From positions 3,968,001-4,032,000 of the forward strand of contig NZ_CP009512.1 of the NCBI RefSeq assembly GCF_000970205.1: a stretch of DNA of 64,000 nt. The letters are read 5' to 3'. The position numbers were made by a program, and so were the translations under genes. This DNA comes from Methanosarcina mazei S-6 (GTDB taxonomy: Archaea; Halobacteriota; Methanosarcinia; Methanosarcinales; Methanosarcinaceae). The notes under the pieces are model-generated. The model worked only from the letters and a program-made list of their open reading frames with translations. It had not been told where the DNA came from and searched no databases. Positions 28,646-37,221 of this stretch are shown piece after piece; the first letter of the stretch is position 1; every line of letters begins with the position of its first letter.

Positions 28646-28718
28646 CGCACATGATATTTTTGGAATAACATGCCCAAAAAATGAAAGTCCTTTTCACTTA
28701 GCTTTTTTGATAATAGAA

Positions 28719-28877
28719 CTCCATCATTACCTTTGGACAGGAAGGTTGTTTTTACTTTGGTTCTCCGAAGCCGTCAAAAAACTAACCATTGAATTGCCAT
28801 CGAAGGCCCAGATGTGACCTTGATCACGGATGCCAAATTGCCTTTGAAGCAATTCTACTGTCCTGGAAATGATGGAG
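28719..28877 (+). ncRNA. Structured RNA in the IS110 left end, candidate bridge RNA
   Basis: Complementary segments define a basal stem, ctccatcatt (28719-28728) with aatgatggag (28868-28877), extended by ggacag (28735-28740) with ctgtcc (28858-28863). Two arms stand on it. Arm 1 pairs ggtt (28744) with aacc (28784) and ctttgg (28755) with ccgaag (28765). Arm 2 pairs gaattgc (28791) with gcaattc (28849), then, past an internal loop, aaggc (28803) with gcctt (28840), with a small gtga/tcac hairpin inside. A two-armed RNA with internal loops, upstream of the transposase, is the layout of IS110 bridge RNAs. Arm 2 carries atgtg and atgccaa, matching the two element ends. Expression is inferred. 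Confidence 0.65.
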
Positions 28878-28886
28878 TAATGTAAA

Positions 28887-30133
28887 TTGGACGGAGAAAT
28901 AAACAAATCTTGTGGTTTAGACATTCACAAACGTTTTGTTATTGCTACTATCCTCAGTAGATCCGGTGAAAAACAACAACATCGTTTTGCCAGAGATGAT
29001 GATGGGATTTTAGATCTTAAAAATTTGGTAACCTCTGAAAAATGTGATGTTGTTGCCTGTGAATCAACAAGTGATTTCTGGGTTCCGATTTATGAGGCAT
29101 TGATAGATCATTTGCCTGTTATAGTTGGAAATGCTCGAGATATGAAAGCATTTACACATAAAAAAACAGATAAAATAGATTCCGAAGTAATTGCAAAACT
29201 TGCATTGAATAAGATGGTTCAACCATCAAGAGTTTTTCCGAAGAAACATAGAGAATTCAGGTCATACGTCAGGCTTCGCCTAACTCTTGTAAGAAAAAGA
29301 ACGGACATTAAAAATGAAGCTCATGCAATTCTTTCCTCCGAAATGTTACATCTGGGTGATGTTCTGACTGACATTTTTGGAAAAAATGGTAGAGCAATTC
29401 TAGCAGGAATCTCTTCAGGTAAAAATATTGATCAAATTATAGAGTCGCTTTCTCCAAATGTTCGGAAAAAGAGTGTTCAGATAAGGGAAATTCTGGATAG
29501 AGAAGTATCACAGAGTGCTGCAATAAGGCTTCAGATATGTCTGAAATCCTTATAAAACATTTAGATGAAGAAATTGAAGTTCTTGAAAGAGAAATTTTCA
29601 ATTATGCTTATCAAAAGCATAAAAGGGAAATGGAAATTTTGATGTCAGTTCCAGGTATTGGAGAGCTTGGTGCGGCAACTCTAATTGCTGAAATAGGAGA
29701 TTTCAGGGATTTTCCAACGGGAGATAAACTTGCTTCATGGCTTGGAATAGTTCCTAATGTGTATCAATCTGCAGATAAATACCATAACGGAAGAATCACT
29801 AAGAGAGGATCAAAAGTAGCAAGGTGGATTCTAACTCAGATTGCTCAAGCAGCAGCAAGAAAGAAAAATAGCAGATTAAAGGAGTTTTTTAACAGGAAAA
29901 AGAAGACAATTGGATATGCTAAGGCAATTATTGCCTTAGCAAGGAAAATTGCAACAATAATATGGCATTTGATCACAAACGATGAGATGTACGAAGATGA
30001 AACAGGATACCAAAAGGGAGAAGTTAAAAAGAGAAAGATTGTTGAGGCAGACATATTCTCGGTTGATGAAAGGATAACAATAATTAGTGGAATTATCGCA
30101 ATTATGGGAAAAAAGGAAGGAGAGAGTACGTGA
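28887..30133 (+). pseudogene. IS110-family transposase with one frameshift
   Basis: The first part (to about 29550) is the DEDD RuvC-like domain: CGLDIHKRF with the first aspartate, VVACESTSDFW, and KTDKIDSEVIAKLA with the last acids. The second part is the C-terminal Tnp domain with MSVPGIGELGAATLIAEIGD, whose glycine-rich stretch precedes the catalytic serine region. The two lie in different frames, joined at 29537-29555 where RLQICLKSL meets IKHLDEEIEVLE. A single-base indel is the simplest explanation, as IS110 enzymes are normally one frame. Confidence 0.85.
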
Positions 30134-30164
30134 TGAGTTTTCTCATCATGGACTTTCATGCCAA

Positions 30165-30596
30165 GTAATATTAGGATGGAAAATCAGTCAAAAACGGATC
30201 ATGATGTCAAACATGCAAAAGCTCTATGCAAAAGCTCTGCTAAGACAATCAAACAAGTTAAGGAAATCAGAATGTTACGTGATGGATAAAGGATATGATT
30301 CTGAAAAAATTCATGAATTAATTAGAGGAGAAATAAAAGCAGACTCAATTATACATTTAAGAGTAAGAAAAAGGGAGAGAATAAAAGGAAAATATAGAAG
30401 ACAGCTACATTTAACCTTTGATAAAATCAGATACAACAAACGGAATATAGCAGAAGCGACATTTTCTGTTGTCAAAAGAAAGTTTGGAGAAGTACTCAGG
30501 GCAAGAAAATACTTTAATCAGGTCAAGGAAATAAAAATTAAACTAATAGTGTATAACATAAATAAAAAAGTTGTAGAAATAATTTACATCAAATAA
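30165..30596 (+). pseudogene. Transposase of the outer IS, C-terminal part
   Basis: Resumes VILGWKISQK after the IS110 insert, changes frame near 30260, then reads ECYVMDKGYDSEKIHELI (second catalytic aspartate) and NIAEATFSVVKRKFGEVL (catalytic glutamate of the DDE triad). It ends close to the right inverted repeat. Confidence 0.8.
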
Positions 30597-30789
30597 GATT
30601 TCTACAGAGCCTCTCATTGTAATCTATTTAGATGACGATGGATTTTTGAGATATTTGTCTACACTTATGACGACATCTGTGTAGATAAAGTTCTCTAGGA
30701 TAAATGAATCAATACCATTAGGTCTTTTACCGTCGACAGAGTTCCATTTGCCTGTATGTATTTTTCGCTAGACCCGAATCATCACATTT

Positions 30790-30975
30790 TTATCCTTCAA
30801 TATAACCAATGCCTACTGTCAAAACCTTTTCATTCGCTTCAAGATCATTTTTTACTCTAGTTGCATCACTCTTTGAAATCCAACTCCTTTGTTTACTCGG
30901 ATCAGATGACCCATTTACAAAATAGACAAAACACAAGACAGAATTTTTCACCTGAAGATCATTTTTTTCTATTAT
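30790..30975 (-). pseudogene. C-terminal fragment of a UPF0228 protein
   Basis: The minus strand encodes EKNDLQVKNSVLCFVYFVNG and, up to a TAA, KSDATRVKNDLEANEKVLTV. This lines up with the last 60 residues of the adjacent UPF0228 gene. No start or N-terminal part is present. The 180 bp between this fragment and the outer IS end show nothing recognisable. Confidence 0.7.
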
Positions 30976-30978
30976 CTT

Positions 30979-31554
30979 TTAATAACAAATATACTCAGGC
31001 ATTACAATTAAAACATTCTCATTCATTTCAAGCTCATTTGTTATTCTATTTGCATCTTTCTCCGTAATACAGTTCTTTCCTAGAACATCATACCTGGTTG
31101 AATTATCTCTGTAACTAACTAAGCACCAGACGAAAGTTTTCACCTGAATGTTATGTCTTTTCAGTATCTCAAGAAAATTTTTATCATGGATGGCTTGTTC
31201 TGTTACCGGATATATAACATAATCTCCCTTTGTAAAAGAAGGGGAACCAGAATCAGTCCAGTTTTTATCTTTTTTCAATCCGTCTTTTACTACATCAGGC
31301 ATATCATCTTTGTCCACCTTTATATAGTATTTATAACCCCCATTATCACTATTGCAATCTATGCTATAGTTTAATGTCATATTGTAGTTTTCAAGAATGG
31401 CTTTAACTTCCGGCTCAGTTGTTCCATTTTCAAATTGAATAAGAAAACTGTCTATTTTCACCTCTCGATTCGTGGGTGCTTGCATATACCCATAAACTAC
31501 TACAAGAACCAGAAAAACGGTAAAAACAGCTATTTTCCCATTGATCTTACTCAT
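30979..31554 (-). CDS. UPF0228 family protein, membrane-anchored or secreted
   Basis: A 191-residue protein with an N-terminal hydrophobic segment (IAVFTVFLVLVVVYGYM, residues 8-24) that would act as a signal or anchor. The rest is a soluble domain with repeats of the type FENGTTEPEVKAILENYNMT and ILKRHNIQVKTFVWCLVSYR. It belongs to UPF0228, a family expanded in Methanosarcina with no known function. The gene is intact and lies beside a truncated paralogue and a broken peptidase gene, all on the minus strand, as cargo of the mobile island. Confidence 0.78.
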   Translation of the reverse strand: MSKINGKIAVFTVFLVLVVVYGYMQAPTNREVKIDSFLIQFENGTTEPEVKAILENYNMTLNYSIDCNSDNGGYKYYIKVDKDDMPDVVKDGLKKDKNWTDSGSPSFTKGDYVIYPVTEQAIHDKNFLEILKRHNIQVKTFVWCLVSYRDNSTRYDVLGKNCITEKDANRITNELEMNENVLIVMPEYICY

Positions 31555-31584
31555 ATTCTTTACCTCTAAAAAAGATGAGGAGTC

Positions 31585-32299
31585 TTAACTCCTCACATAT
31601 ATACGGTGAGTGTCCTCCCCAAATGCTTCCCAATAAGCATGACCAACTGGCCAGGGATCATTGATGCGCAAATAAGATGTCAGAAAACCATTATCTTGGT
31701 ACCCACAACAAACTCGAGCATGAGTAGGTGTCCCGCTCATGAATGGTCCATGATCTTCAATTTCATTAACAACCGTATCCCAATATATAACAGTAGTCGT
31801 CTTAACGGAGTTAGGTTTATTCATTCCGCTACTTGACTTGTAATAAAGTAATGCATTAGTATCAGTAACTCCATTAGGGGCTACCCCATTCATCATAGCA
31901 TATATAACATTTTGGGTAGGTCTTACATCGTTATAGTATTTGGTAAGCATTTGAGCACTTGCTGGCTGACAGTAGTTTGCCCAAGTGTTTTATTGGCACC
32001 AATGTCGATTCTACCTATTAGGTTGGTATTTTTATATACCGAAAATTATTAAAATAATTTCTGACCGTTTATATCATAAAGCTCAACCGGTTTGGGATCA
32101 ATAGATGCCCCTGTCCAGTTTTCAAAGCCTTGTGTGTTAGTTGCGATAAAGTGTATCATGTTTGCATTAGCAGCTTTAAGGCTTCTTCAGCAGTTACAGA
32201 ATAATCTTTTTCTTCCTGTGCACTTACGGCTGGTATTAACGCCACACCAACCAGCATTACCAAAAGAAGTATTCCTATTGTAATTTTGTTCTTAACCAT
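31585..32299 (-). pseudogene. Broken C39-like (papain-type) secreted peptidase
   Basis: The start at 32299 follows aggagaaaaaat and encodes a signal peptide (KNKITIGILLLVMLVGVALI, cleavage near AVSAQEE). The product then passes through frame changes: ANANMIHFIATNTQGFENWT lies in one frame, NTNLIGRIDIGANKTLGQT in another, and the C-terminal 121 residues from MLTKYYNDVRPTQN in a third. That last part has HARVCCGYQDNG and LRINDPWPVG, fitting the His and Asn/Asp part of C39-like peptidases. At least two indels make it non-functional. Confidence 0.7.
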
Positions 32300-32572
32300 A
32301 TTTTTTCTCCTGTTTAGCACCCAGGAGGCAGAATCAGGCAAGCTTAAATATTCGCACCTAACGTAATCACTGCCTTTTAGGGCATATTTTATGGAGTTCG
32401 GATGATAGCTGGAAAATACTTTTGAACTCCATAAACTCCTTTTTACTAAATCCTTTATAAGTTTTCTGTGTAAATTCTCAAATAATTCGATTTTCGAACT
32501 GATTTTGAATCTGAAACTAGTCCTTGACCATTATCTGTTGGATGATTTGGCTAGAAACTTTATATCCTACAT

Positions 32573-34278
32573 TCGGCAGGTTAACGTAATTAGAGATATA
32601 TATTTTCATATTTCTCTCCCATTAGACTCAATATCTTCCAGTGAATCTCCTCCATATTCAATATTTCTGACTTCATTTTTCCTTTTTTCTGAGAAATAAG
32701 TTCTGTAATTCCTTGGAACTTGAAAAATATCCATCTCATTGTAGGTCTTTTTGTTGGTTTCCCTTTTTGATCTGGCACCGTTTCATTTTCTGTTTCTAAT
32801 TTAATTCTCAGTTTCCATTCTGCAATAGAATAAATCATTAAGCATAGAACCATTATCATGGTTAATGCTTCAATTCTTCCTTTCTTCTTGAGGTAGACTT
32901 TCGATATGCTAAATGTATCACTTTTCAAGAATCTGAATCCTTTTTCTACATTGTCCTGTCCTTTGTAATACTTCAGCATCTCTTCAGGAGAAAGACTGAT
33001 ATCATTACTTGCAAGAATGAAAAGTCCCATTTTCTCCATTTCTTTCAAAACAAAAGCATCATTAACCTTTATGATGCCATCAATCCTGAAATAAGTCTTT
33101 AATTCTTCATCTTTTGAAGGTCTGCCTTTTTTACCCGATTCACGTTTTTTAATGGATTTCACATCTACCTTTTCAAATGAAACAGAAGGAAAATCTTGAA
33201 TCCATTTCTCTGCGGCTTTTAATGCATCCTCTTCGCAGAAGAAGTCCTCTACTTTCAGCTTTTTAAAAGACTTCTCTGCTTTTTCTACCTCTTTGTCAAG
33301 CTTCGTCCTGAAAGTTCCCTCTTTCTTCTCTTTCATCTTGTGAGAAAGCAACAAAACCCACTTTTGTTTGATTCCGCCATATTCCACAAAGGTTTGATAG
33401 AATGAGTACCTCTCATCACTTTTTAGCTTTTGCAGGTTCAGATTTGCAGCTAGCAGTTCCTTTGCCTCGGTAATTGTTGCAGGAACACGACTTATCCAGA
33501 AAGACGTCCCTATGTTCTGGATATTATTGTCTGTATAAAAGGAACTATCAGCGACATAGTAAACTTTGCTTTCAGGTCTTAAAACTGATTTGAGAGACGT
33601 TATTGCTTCCAGAATTGTGTTTTTGTCTGAAGCATTTCCTGAATGTGTATTCATGAAAAGAGGTATCCCATGTTGATTAACAATCAAGCTCAACACAAAT
33701 TGTTTGAGATCCCATCGTCCGTTTTTAGGAATTCCAAAAGTAATATCAATAGACTCAGTTTCTTCGTCGTCATAATCACCAAAAACGCTGACACTTGTAG
33801 TGTCAGCGTGTAAACAGTGGACAGGAATAGGTAGACGAGCCATAATGTGAAGAGCAATTTCCGTAAACAGTTTTGTAGGGCCATATTTTACGATTCTGTC
33901 AAGAGTCTCTCCGATAGCATATTGATTCAGGTCTTCTTTTATTATACCGTCTCCAAAGAGCCTTTCAGTAGAAACGTTTTTGAAAAAATCAGGAAACAGG
34001 TACAGACGTTGCCCTATAAAACCAAGGCCATTGAGTACCATGGCAAGGATGCAGACTGAGTGAGGAACATTATGATTCCGTTCTTTAGGAAGTTTCTCAT
34101 CGATCAGTTTGTCAACTTCAAGTTCTCGGAAAACTCCAGCCATAAGACCGAGGTGACCTAAGAACCTTGTACGTTTTAAGGAGGATTCGACTCTTCTACT
34201 GCTGTTTTTCTCTGCCATGGGATTACCAAGAGAGAGATATAAAATTAATGATATTAATTTATAGGTTTACCTGCCGAA
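32573..34278 (-). mobile_element. IS1634-like insertion sequence
   Basis: Both ends carry ttcggcaggt-aac-like inverted repeats, at about 32572-32588 and 34262-34278. They enclose a single intact transposase gene. No matching target duplication was found at the two flanks, which suggests that one side was rearranged after insertion. Confidence 0.75.
32590..34218 (-). CDS. IS1634-family transposase
   Basis: A full-length 542-residue DDE transposase. The N-terminal 100 residues (LGLMAGVFRELEVDKLIDEK) form a DUF4277 domain. The catalytic acids appear in CLHADTTSVSVFG, VYYVADSSFYTD and KGQDNVEKGFRFLKSDTFSI (Y-x-Q-x2-V-E-K-G type). No frameshift is seen, so the enzyme could be active. The gene fills almost the whole element and runs on the minus strand. 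Confidence 0.9.
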   Translation of the reverse strand: MAEKNSSRRVESSLKRTRFLGHLGLMAGVFRELEVDKLIDEKLPKERNHNVPHSVCILAMVLNGLGFIGQRLYLFPDFFKNVSTERLFGDGIIKEDLNQYAIGETLDRIVKYGPTKLFTEIALHIMARLPIPVHCLHADTTSVSVFGDYDDEETESIDITFGIPKNGRWDLKQFVLSLIVNQHGIPLFMNTHSGNASDKNTILEAITSLKSVLRPESKVYYVADSSFYTDNNIQNIGTSFWISRVPATITEAKELLAANLNLQKLKSDERYSFYQTFVEYGGIKQKWVLLLSHKMKEKKEGTFRTKLDKEVEKAEKSFKKLKVEDFFCEEDALKAAEKWIQDFPSVSFEKVDVKSIKKRESGKKGRPSKDEELKTYFRIDGIIKVNDAFVLKEMEKMGLFILASNDISLSPEEMLKYYKGQDNVEKGFRFLKSDTFSISKVYLKKKGRIEALTMIMVLCLMIYSIAEWKLRIKLETENETVPDQKGKPTKRPTMRWIFFKFQGITELISQKKGKMKSEILNMEEIHWKILSLMGEKYENIYL

Positions 34279-34351
34279 AGCAGGTTATATATGGGTACTT
34301 GATTGAGGTCATATTCGATGTTATTATATAATCAAAAGTAGCACAAAATAA

Positions 34352-34396
34352 AAAGTTGTAGAAATAATTTACATCAAATAGGATTTCTACAGAGCC
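34352..34396 (+). mobile_element. Lone right end of the outer IS
   Basis: About 45 bp, from aaaaagttgtagaaataatt to ctacagagcc, match the last 45 bp of the outer IS (to 30611) with one or two changes. They include the inverted repeat and are followed by the second cagttttg octamer. No transposase part remains. Confidence 0.75.
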
Positions 34397-34431
34397 CAGT
34401 TTTGAAAAGGTGATTTAATTTTTGAAAAAAT

Positions 34432-35457
34432 TCAGGAGAATGTGGAAATCAGCTTTTCGAGCTGGATTCTCTCACTGGTGGCATCTGTAAGCCTTGAATC
34501 GGCATCTGATATTTCTATAATAAGACGTGCGACATCCTTATCGCGTTCTCCAGAATCGATAAGGGCTTCGGAAAGACCTTCGAGGATATCAGTCCCTGAA
34601 AGCCCTTTTTCAATTATCATTTCATCTATGAGCTGGCGCCCTCTGGGGAAGTCGCCTGCAAGTGCAGCCTCAAGCAACGAATCTACAGTTTCGTCCCTGC
34701 CTTTCATGGTAGCTTCAAAGACGATCTCTTCCGTAATTTCAGCGCTTTCAGCTTTAAGGGCAGCGAGCTGCAGAGTCTGAACAGCTCTTGCAATATTTCC
34801 CTTAGAAAGATAAAGGATCGCATCAAGCGCCCCATCTGAAAGCTCCAGGTCCTCGGAAAGGGCGATCCTCTCGAGATGGGGCTTCACGAGGGAATCCGAA
34901 ACATAGGCAAAAAAGACCTGAAGGCCTCTTGAGCGGAGAGGAGAAATGAGTTTTGAAGGTCTTGTAGTGGAAAGGATAAACCTGCAGGTTGCACTGTACT
35001 TTTCCATGATTCGCCTCAGGGCGTGCTGTGCATCCGAACTAAGAGATTCCGCATTATCGATATAAATAAGCTTATAATCAGCGTCTAGAGGCGCCATTCC
35101 GGCATACTCGTTAATGATTTCCTTAAAAATATCGATCACGCTTTTGTAGATTTTTTTCGGGTCATCAGTCCCTATAAAACGGACAAAACGCCTGTCCCGC
35201 ACAAGATAACGTTTTCCCTGGTTGAAAAAATCCGAAGCGTTAAAATATGCAAAGTTGTTTTTCCATGTATCTCCATAGAGCTGCCTAGCAAGAGCAAGAG
35301 CAGCCGTTGTTTTTCCCGAATTTTCAGGGCCGTAAAAAATGAGATGGGGCAGGGTCCTGGACTGGACCAGTTCGGAAAGCGTTTTCACGGCATGTTCGTT
35401 ACCGAGCAGCCTTTCAAGAGTGTCTGCCCTGTATTTTAGAGTCCAGAGATCCTGCAT
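34432..35457 (-). CDS. Replication factor C small subunit paralogue
   Basis: Part of the clamp loader that places PCNA on DNA. The 341 residues form an AAA+ domain: Walker A FYGPENSGKTTAALAL near residue 45, a Walker B region with YIDNAESLSSDAQHAL, and sensor 1 ILSTTRPSKLISPLRSRG. A helical collar domain follows. Compared with the usual small subunit, Walker A lacks GPPGTGKT, Walker B has DNAE, and the SRC arginine-finger motif reads SRG. It is therefore probably the second, non-canonical small subunit known in Methanosarcina. The ATG at 35457 follows aggtgg. It is the last gene of secF-secD-rfc. Confidence 0.85.
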   Translation of the reverse strand: MQDLWTLKYRADTLERLLGNEHAVKTLSELVQSRTLPHLIFYGPENSGKTTAALALARQLYGDTWKNNFAYFNASDFFNQGKRYLVRDRRFVRFIGTDDPKKIYKSVIDIFKEIINEYAGMAPLDADYKLIYIDNAESLSSDAQHALRRIMEKYSATCRFILSTTRPSKLISPLRSRGLQVFFAYVSDSLVKPHLERIALSEDLELSDGALDAILYLSKGNIARAVQTLQLAALKAESAEITEEIVFEATMKGRDETVDSLLEAALAGDFPRGRQLIDEMIIEKGLSGTDILEGLSEALIDSGERDKDVARLIIEISDADSRLTDATSERIQLEKLISTFS

Positions 35458-35520
35458 TGATTCCACCTATTTTTCCCGCATTTAAATGTCACTTCAGTGC
35501 CTTTACTTTTTTCTCAATAT

Positions 35521-37221
35521 TTACTCTGTTATGCTTCCGTTTCCATTTTCATCTGCATGAAGGAATTCCTTGATTACTACACCATATACAGGTCTTGCAA
35601 AGACCACACCAATAAAGACACCGATGATAGTGGTAATTGCAAAGCCTTTCAGGGATCCAAAGCCCATTACAACCAGGGGAGACAGTGCGATAATATTTGT
35701 GGCAGCTGCTCCTAAAATGATTGCAAAAGCTTTTCCTATCCTCGAAAGGAAGACCTTTGTTGGCGGAAGCTTGCCCTCGTAAAGCACCTCGTCCGTGATG
35801 ATTACAAGGTGGTCAATACCTGTCCCGATCGCGGCAATAACACCTGCAATTGCTGCAAGGTCAAGCTGCCAGCCGATGGCTGCTGCTACTCCGAGGATCA
35901 TAATAACTTCACTGGTAGAAGTCCCGACCATGGGTATAAGGATTTCAGGTCTCCTGTACCTGTAGTAAACAACTGCAGCAACTGCCAGCAGGGAAACAAA
36001 TCCTGCGATCACTGCTTCAATTTTAAACTGTGACCCGAGACCTGCATCCACATGCCCTGAACCCACAAGCTCTACATTGACAGGCAGGGCTCCCGCCCGC
36101 AGGTGGACCTGAAGTGCAGTAGCCTGAACCTTGGCATTTTCATCAGTCCCGGTGGAAGCTTCCCAGGAGTATATAGGTCCTTCACGAAGCTTTGCTGCTG
36201 CAGAGTAGCTTAAAGGAGCTCCATAGATTTCCTCTCCATCAAGGTACATTATCAGATAATGGGCATCCGGATTATCAACTGCCCCGGTTTCCAGTGCAAC
36301 TTTCTGAAGAGCCCTGGCTCCATCTTCTTTCAGGGTAAAAGGAGTGTGCCACTGTTCATCGTGGTATGTCGGAATTCCCACACTTTGAATGGAATCGCCG
36401 TAAAGGACATGCTGTGTTTCATTTCCGGTCGTCTGAATTCTGATCTCAAACTTTCCGGGCTTTTCAGCTATTTCCTTGGCAGTTGCCAGGTCGATGCCTG
36501 CAAAATCAATAAGAATATATTCGTCCCCTACAGTTCTTACAGGAATATCTTTGAGGCCCATAGAGTTGAGTTTATCGTTAAGGATGTCCCTTGTGAGGTC
36601 TCTGGTTTCAGTGCTGACTCCTTCCTTATAAGTTGAGGTTCCATCTTCATTCTTGCGGATTGATCCCCCAACATCTTCCAGTAAAGCCTCAAGCTGTTCT
36701 TCAGGGACTGCAGTCCTTATTTCGTAGACGGTCCCGTCCTGAGAACCCATGGCAACTACTTCTGCATCAACGGCTTTTGCAAGATAAGCCTGGAGAAGTG
36801 CTTCCTTGCTGGTTTCAGAGATAGTTACCTGAGTCGTGTTTCCGTTAAGTTTGTCCACGCTTACCGTACCCAGAGAATCAAGCTGGGAGGCACTGACCTG
36901 AGCAGATGTCGTAAAGGTGACGGAACCGCCGGCAGAACCTCCGACGTCAAGGCTATTTTTTGTAATCTCAATCGGAGCTCCAATTATAGGCTCGACAATT
37001 CCGCTGACCAGTTCTCCGGAATCTGCATCAACCTGGACAAGTACACCCTGGAGTTTTATCTGGAGCCAGGACCCGCCTTCCAGGTCAAGCCCAAAGTTGA
37101 GGTTGGTTGTTATCCCTTCGCCGGGTGTATAGCTTGGGTGGATGGCTATTAAAGAGCCAAGAAGGATCAGAATGAAGATAATGACTCTCGGATTTTTAAG
37201 AAGTCCTTTTTTATCGCTCAT
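35521..37221 (-). CDS. secD: Protein-export membrane protein SecD
   Basis: An accessory subunit of the Sec translocase that helps release proteins on the outer side. The 566 residues have an N-terminal helix (VIIFILILLGSLIAI), the conserved LNFGLDLEGGSWLQI motif, a large external P1-type domain and five more helices near the C-terminus (with AAIGTGIDHLVIITDEVL). The family is of the resistance-nodulation-division type. The start overlaps the secF stop by four bases (ATGA), so the two are coupled. rfc follows 63 bp downstream. Confidence 0.94.
   Translation of the reverse strand: MSDKKGLLKNPRVIIFILILLGSLIAIHPSYTPGEGITTNLNFGLDLEGGSWLQIKLQGVLVQVDADSGELVSGIVEPIIGAPIEITKNSLDVGGSAGGSVTFTTSAQVSASQLDSLGTVSVDKLNGNTTQVTISETSKEALLQAYLAKAVDAEVVAMGSQDGTVYEIRTAVPEEQLEALLEDVGGSIRKNEDGTSTYKEGVSTETRDLTRDILNDKLNSMGLKDIPVRTVGDEYILIDFAGIDLATAKEIAEKPGKFEIRIQTTGNETQHVLYGDSIQSVGIPTYHDEQWHTPFTLKEDGARALQKVALETGAVDNPDAHYLIMYLDGEEIYGAPLSYSAAAKLREGPIYSWEASTGTDENAKVQATALQVHLRAGALPVNVELVGSGHVDAGLGSQFKIEAVIAGFVSLLAVAAVVYYRYRRPEILIPMVGTSTSEVIMILGVAAAIGWQLDLAAIAGVIAAIGTGIDHLVIITDEVLYEGKLPPTKVFLSRIGKAFAIILGAAATNIIALSPLVVMGFGSLKGFAITTIIGVFIGVVFARPVYGVVIKEFLHADENGNGSITE

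Larger units (their letters stand above)
28646..30164 (+). mobile_element. IS110-family element inserted in the outer IS
   Basis: Removing 28646-30164 restores a transposase reading VDTDKK-VILGWKISQK, so the ends are set to within a dinucleotide (possible core AA). The element has a 240-bp non-coding left end, one transposase gene with a frameshift, and only about 30 bp after the gene. The subterminal decamer atgaaagtcc (28681-28690) recurs inverted as far as ggactttcat (30150-30159). There is no target duplication, as usual for IS110. Confidence 0.85.
28079..30611 (+). mobile_element. IS5/ISH1-like insertion sequence, interrupted by an IS110 element
   Basis: Exact 15-bp terminal inverted repeats lie at 28079-28093 and 30597-30611. 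Without the 1,519-bp IS110 insert the element is about 1.0 kb, a usual IS5-family size. Its transposase gene is broken by the insert and by at least two further frameshifts. The right end is duplicated at 34352-34396. Confidence 0.8.
28071..34404. mobile_element. Composite mobile island flanked by an 8-bp direct repeat
   Basis: The octamer cagttttg occurs at 28071-28078 and at 34397-34404. Inside it, the island begins with the left inverted repeat ggctctgtagaaatc and ends with its reverse complement. Between them lie the disrupted DDE IS, UPF0228 genes, a broken peptidase gene, an IS1634-like element and a lone right end of the first IS. The structure fits a composite transposon whose right copy was later mostly lost. 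An alternative is one IS insertion that was later invaded and partly duplicated. Confidence 0.6.
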
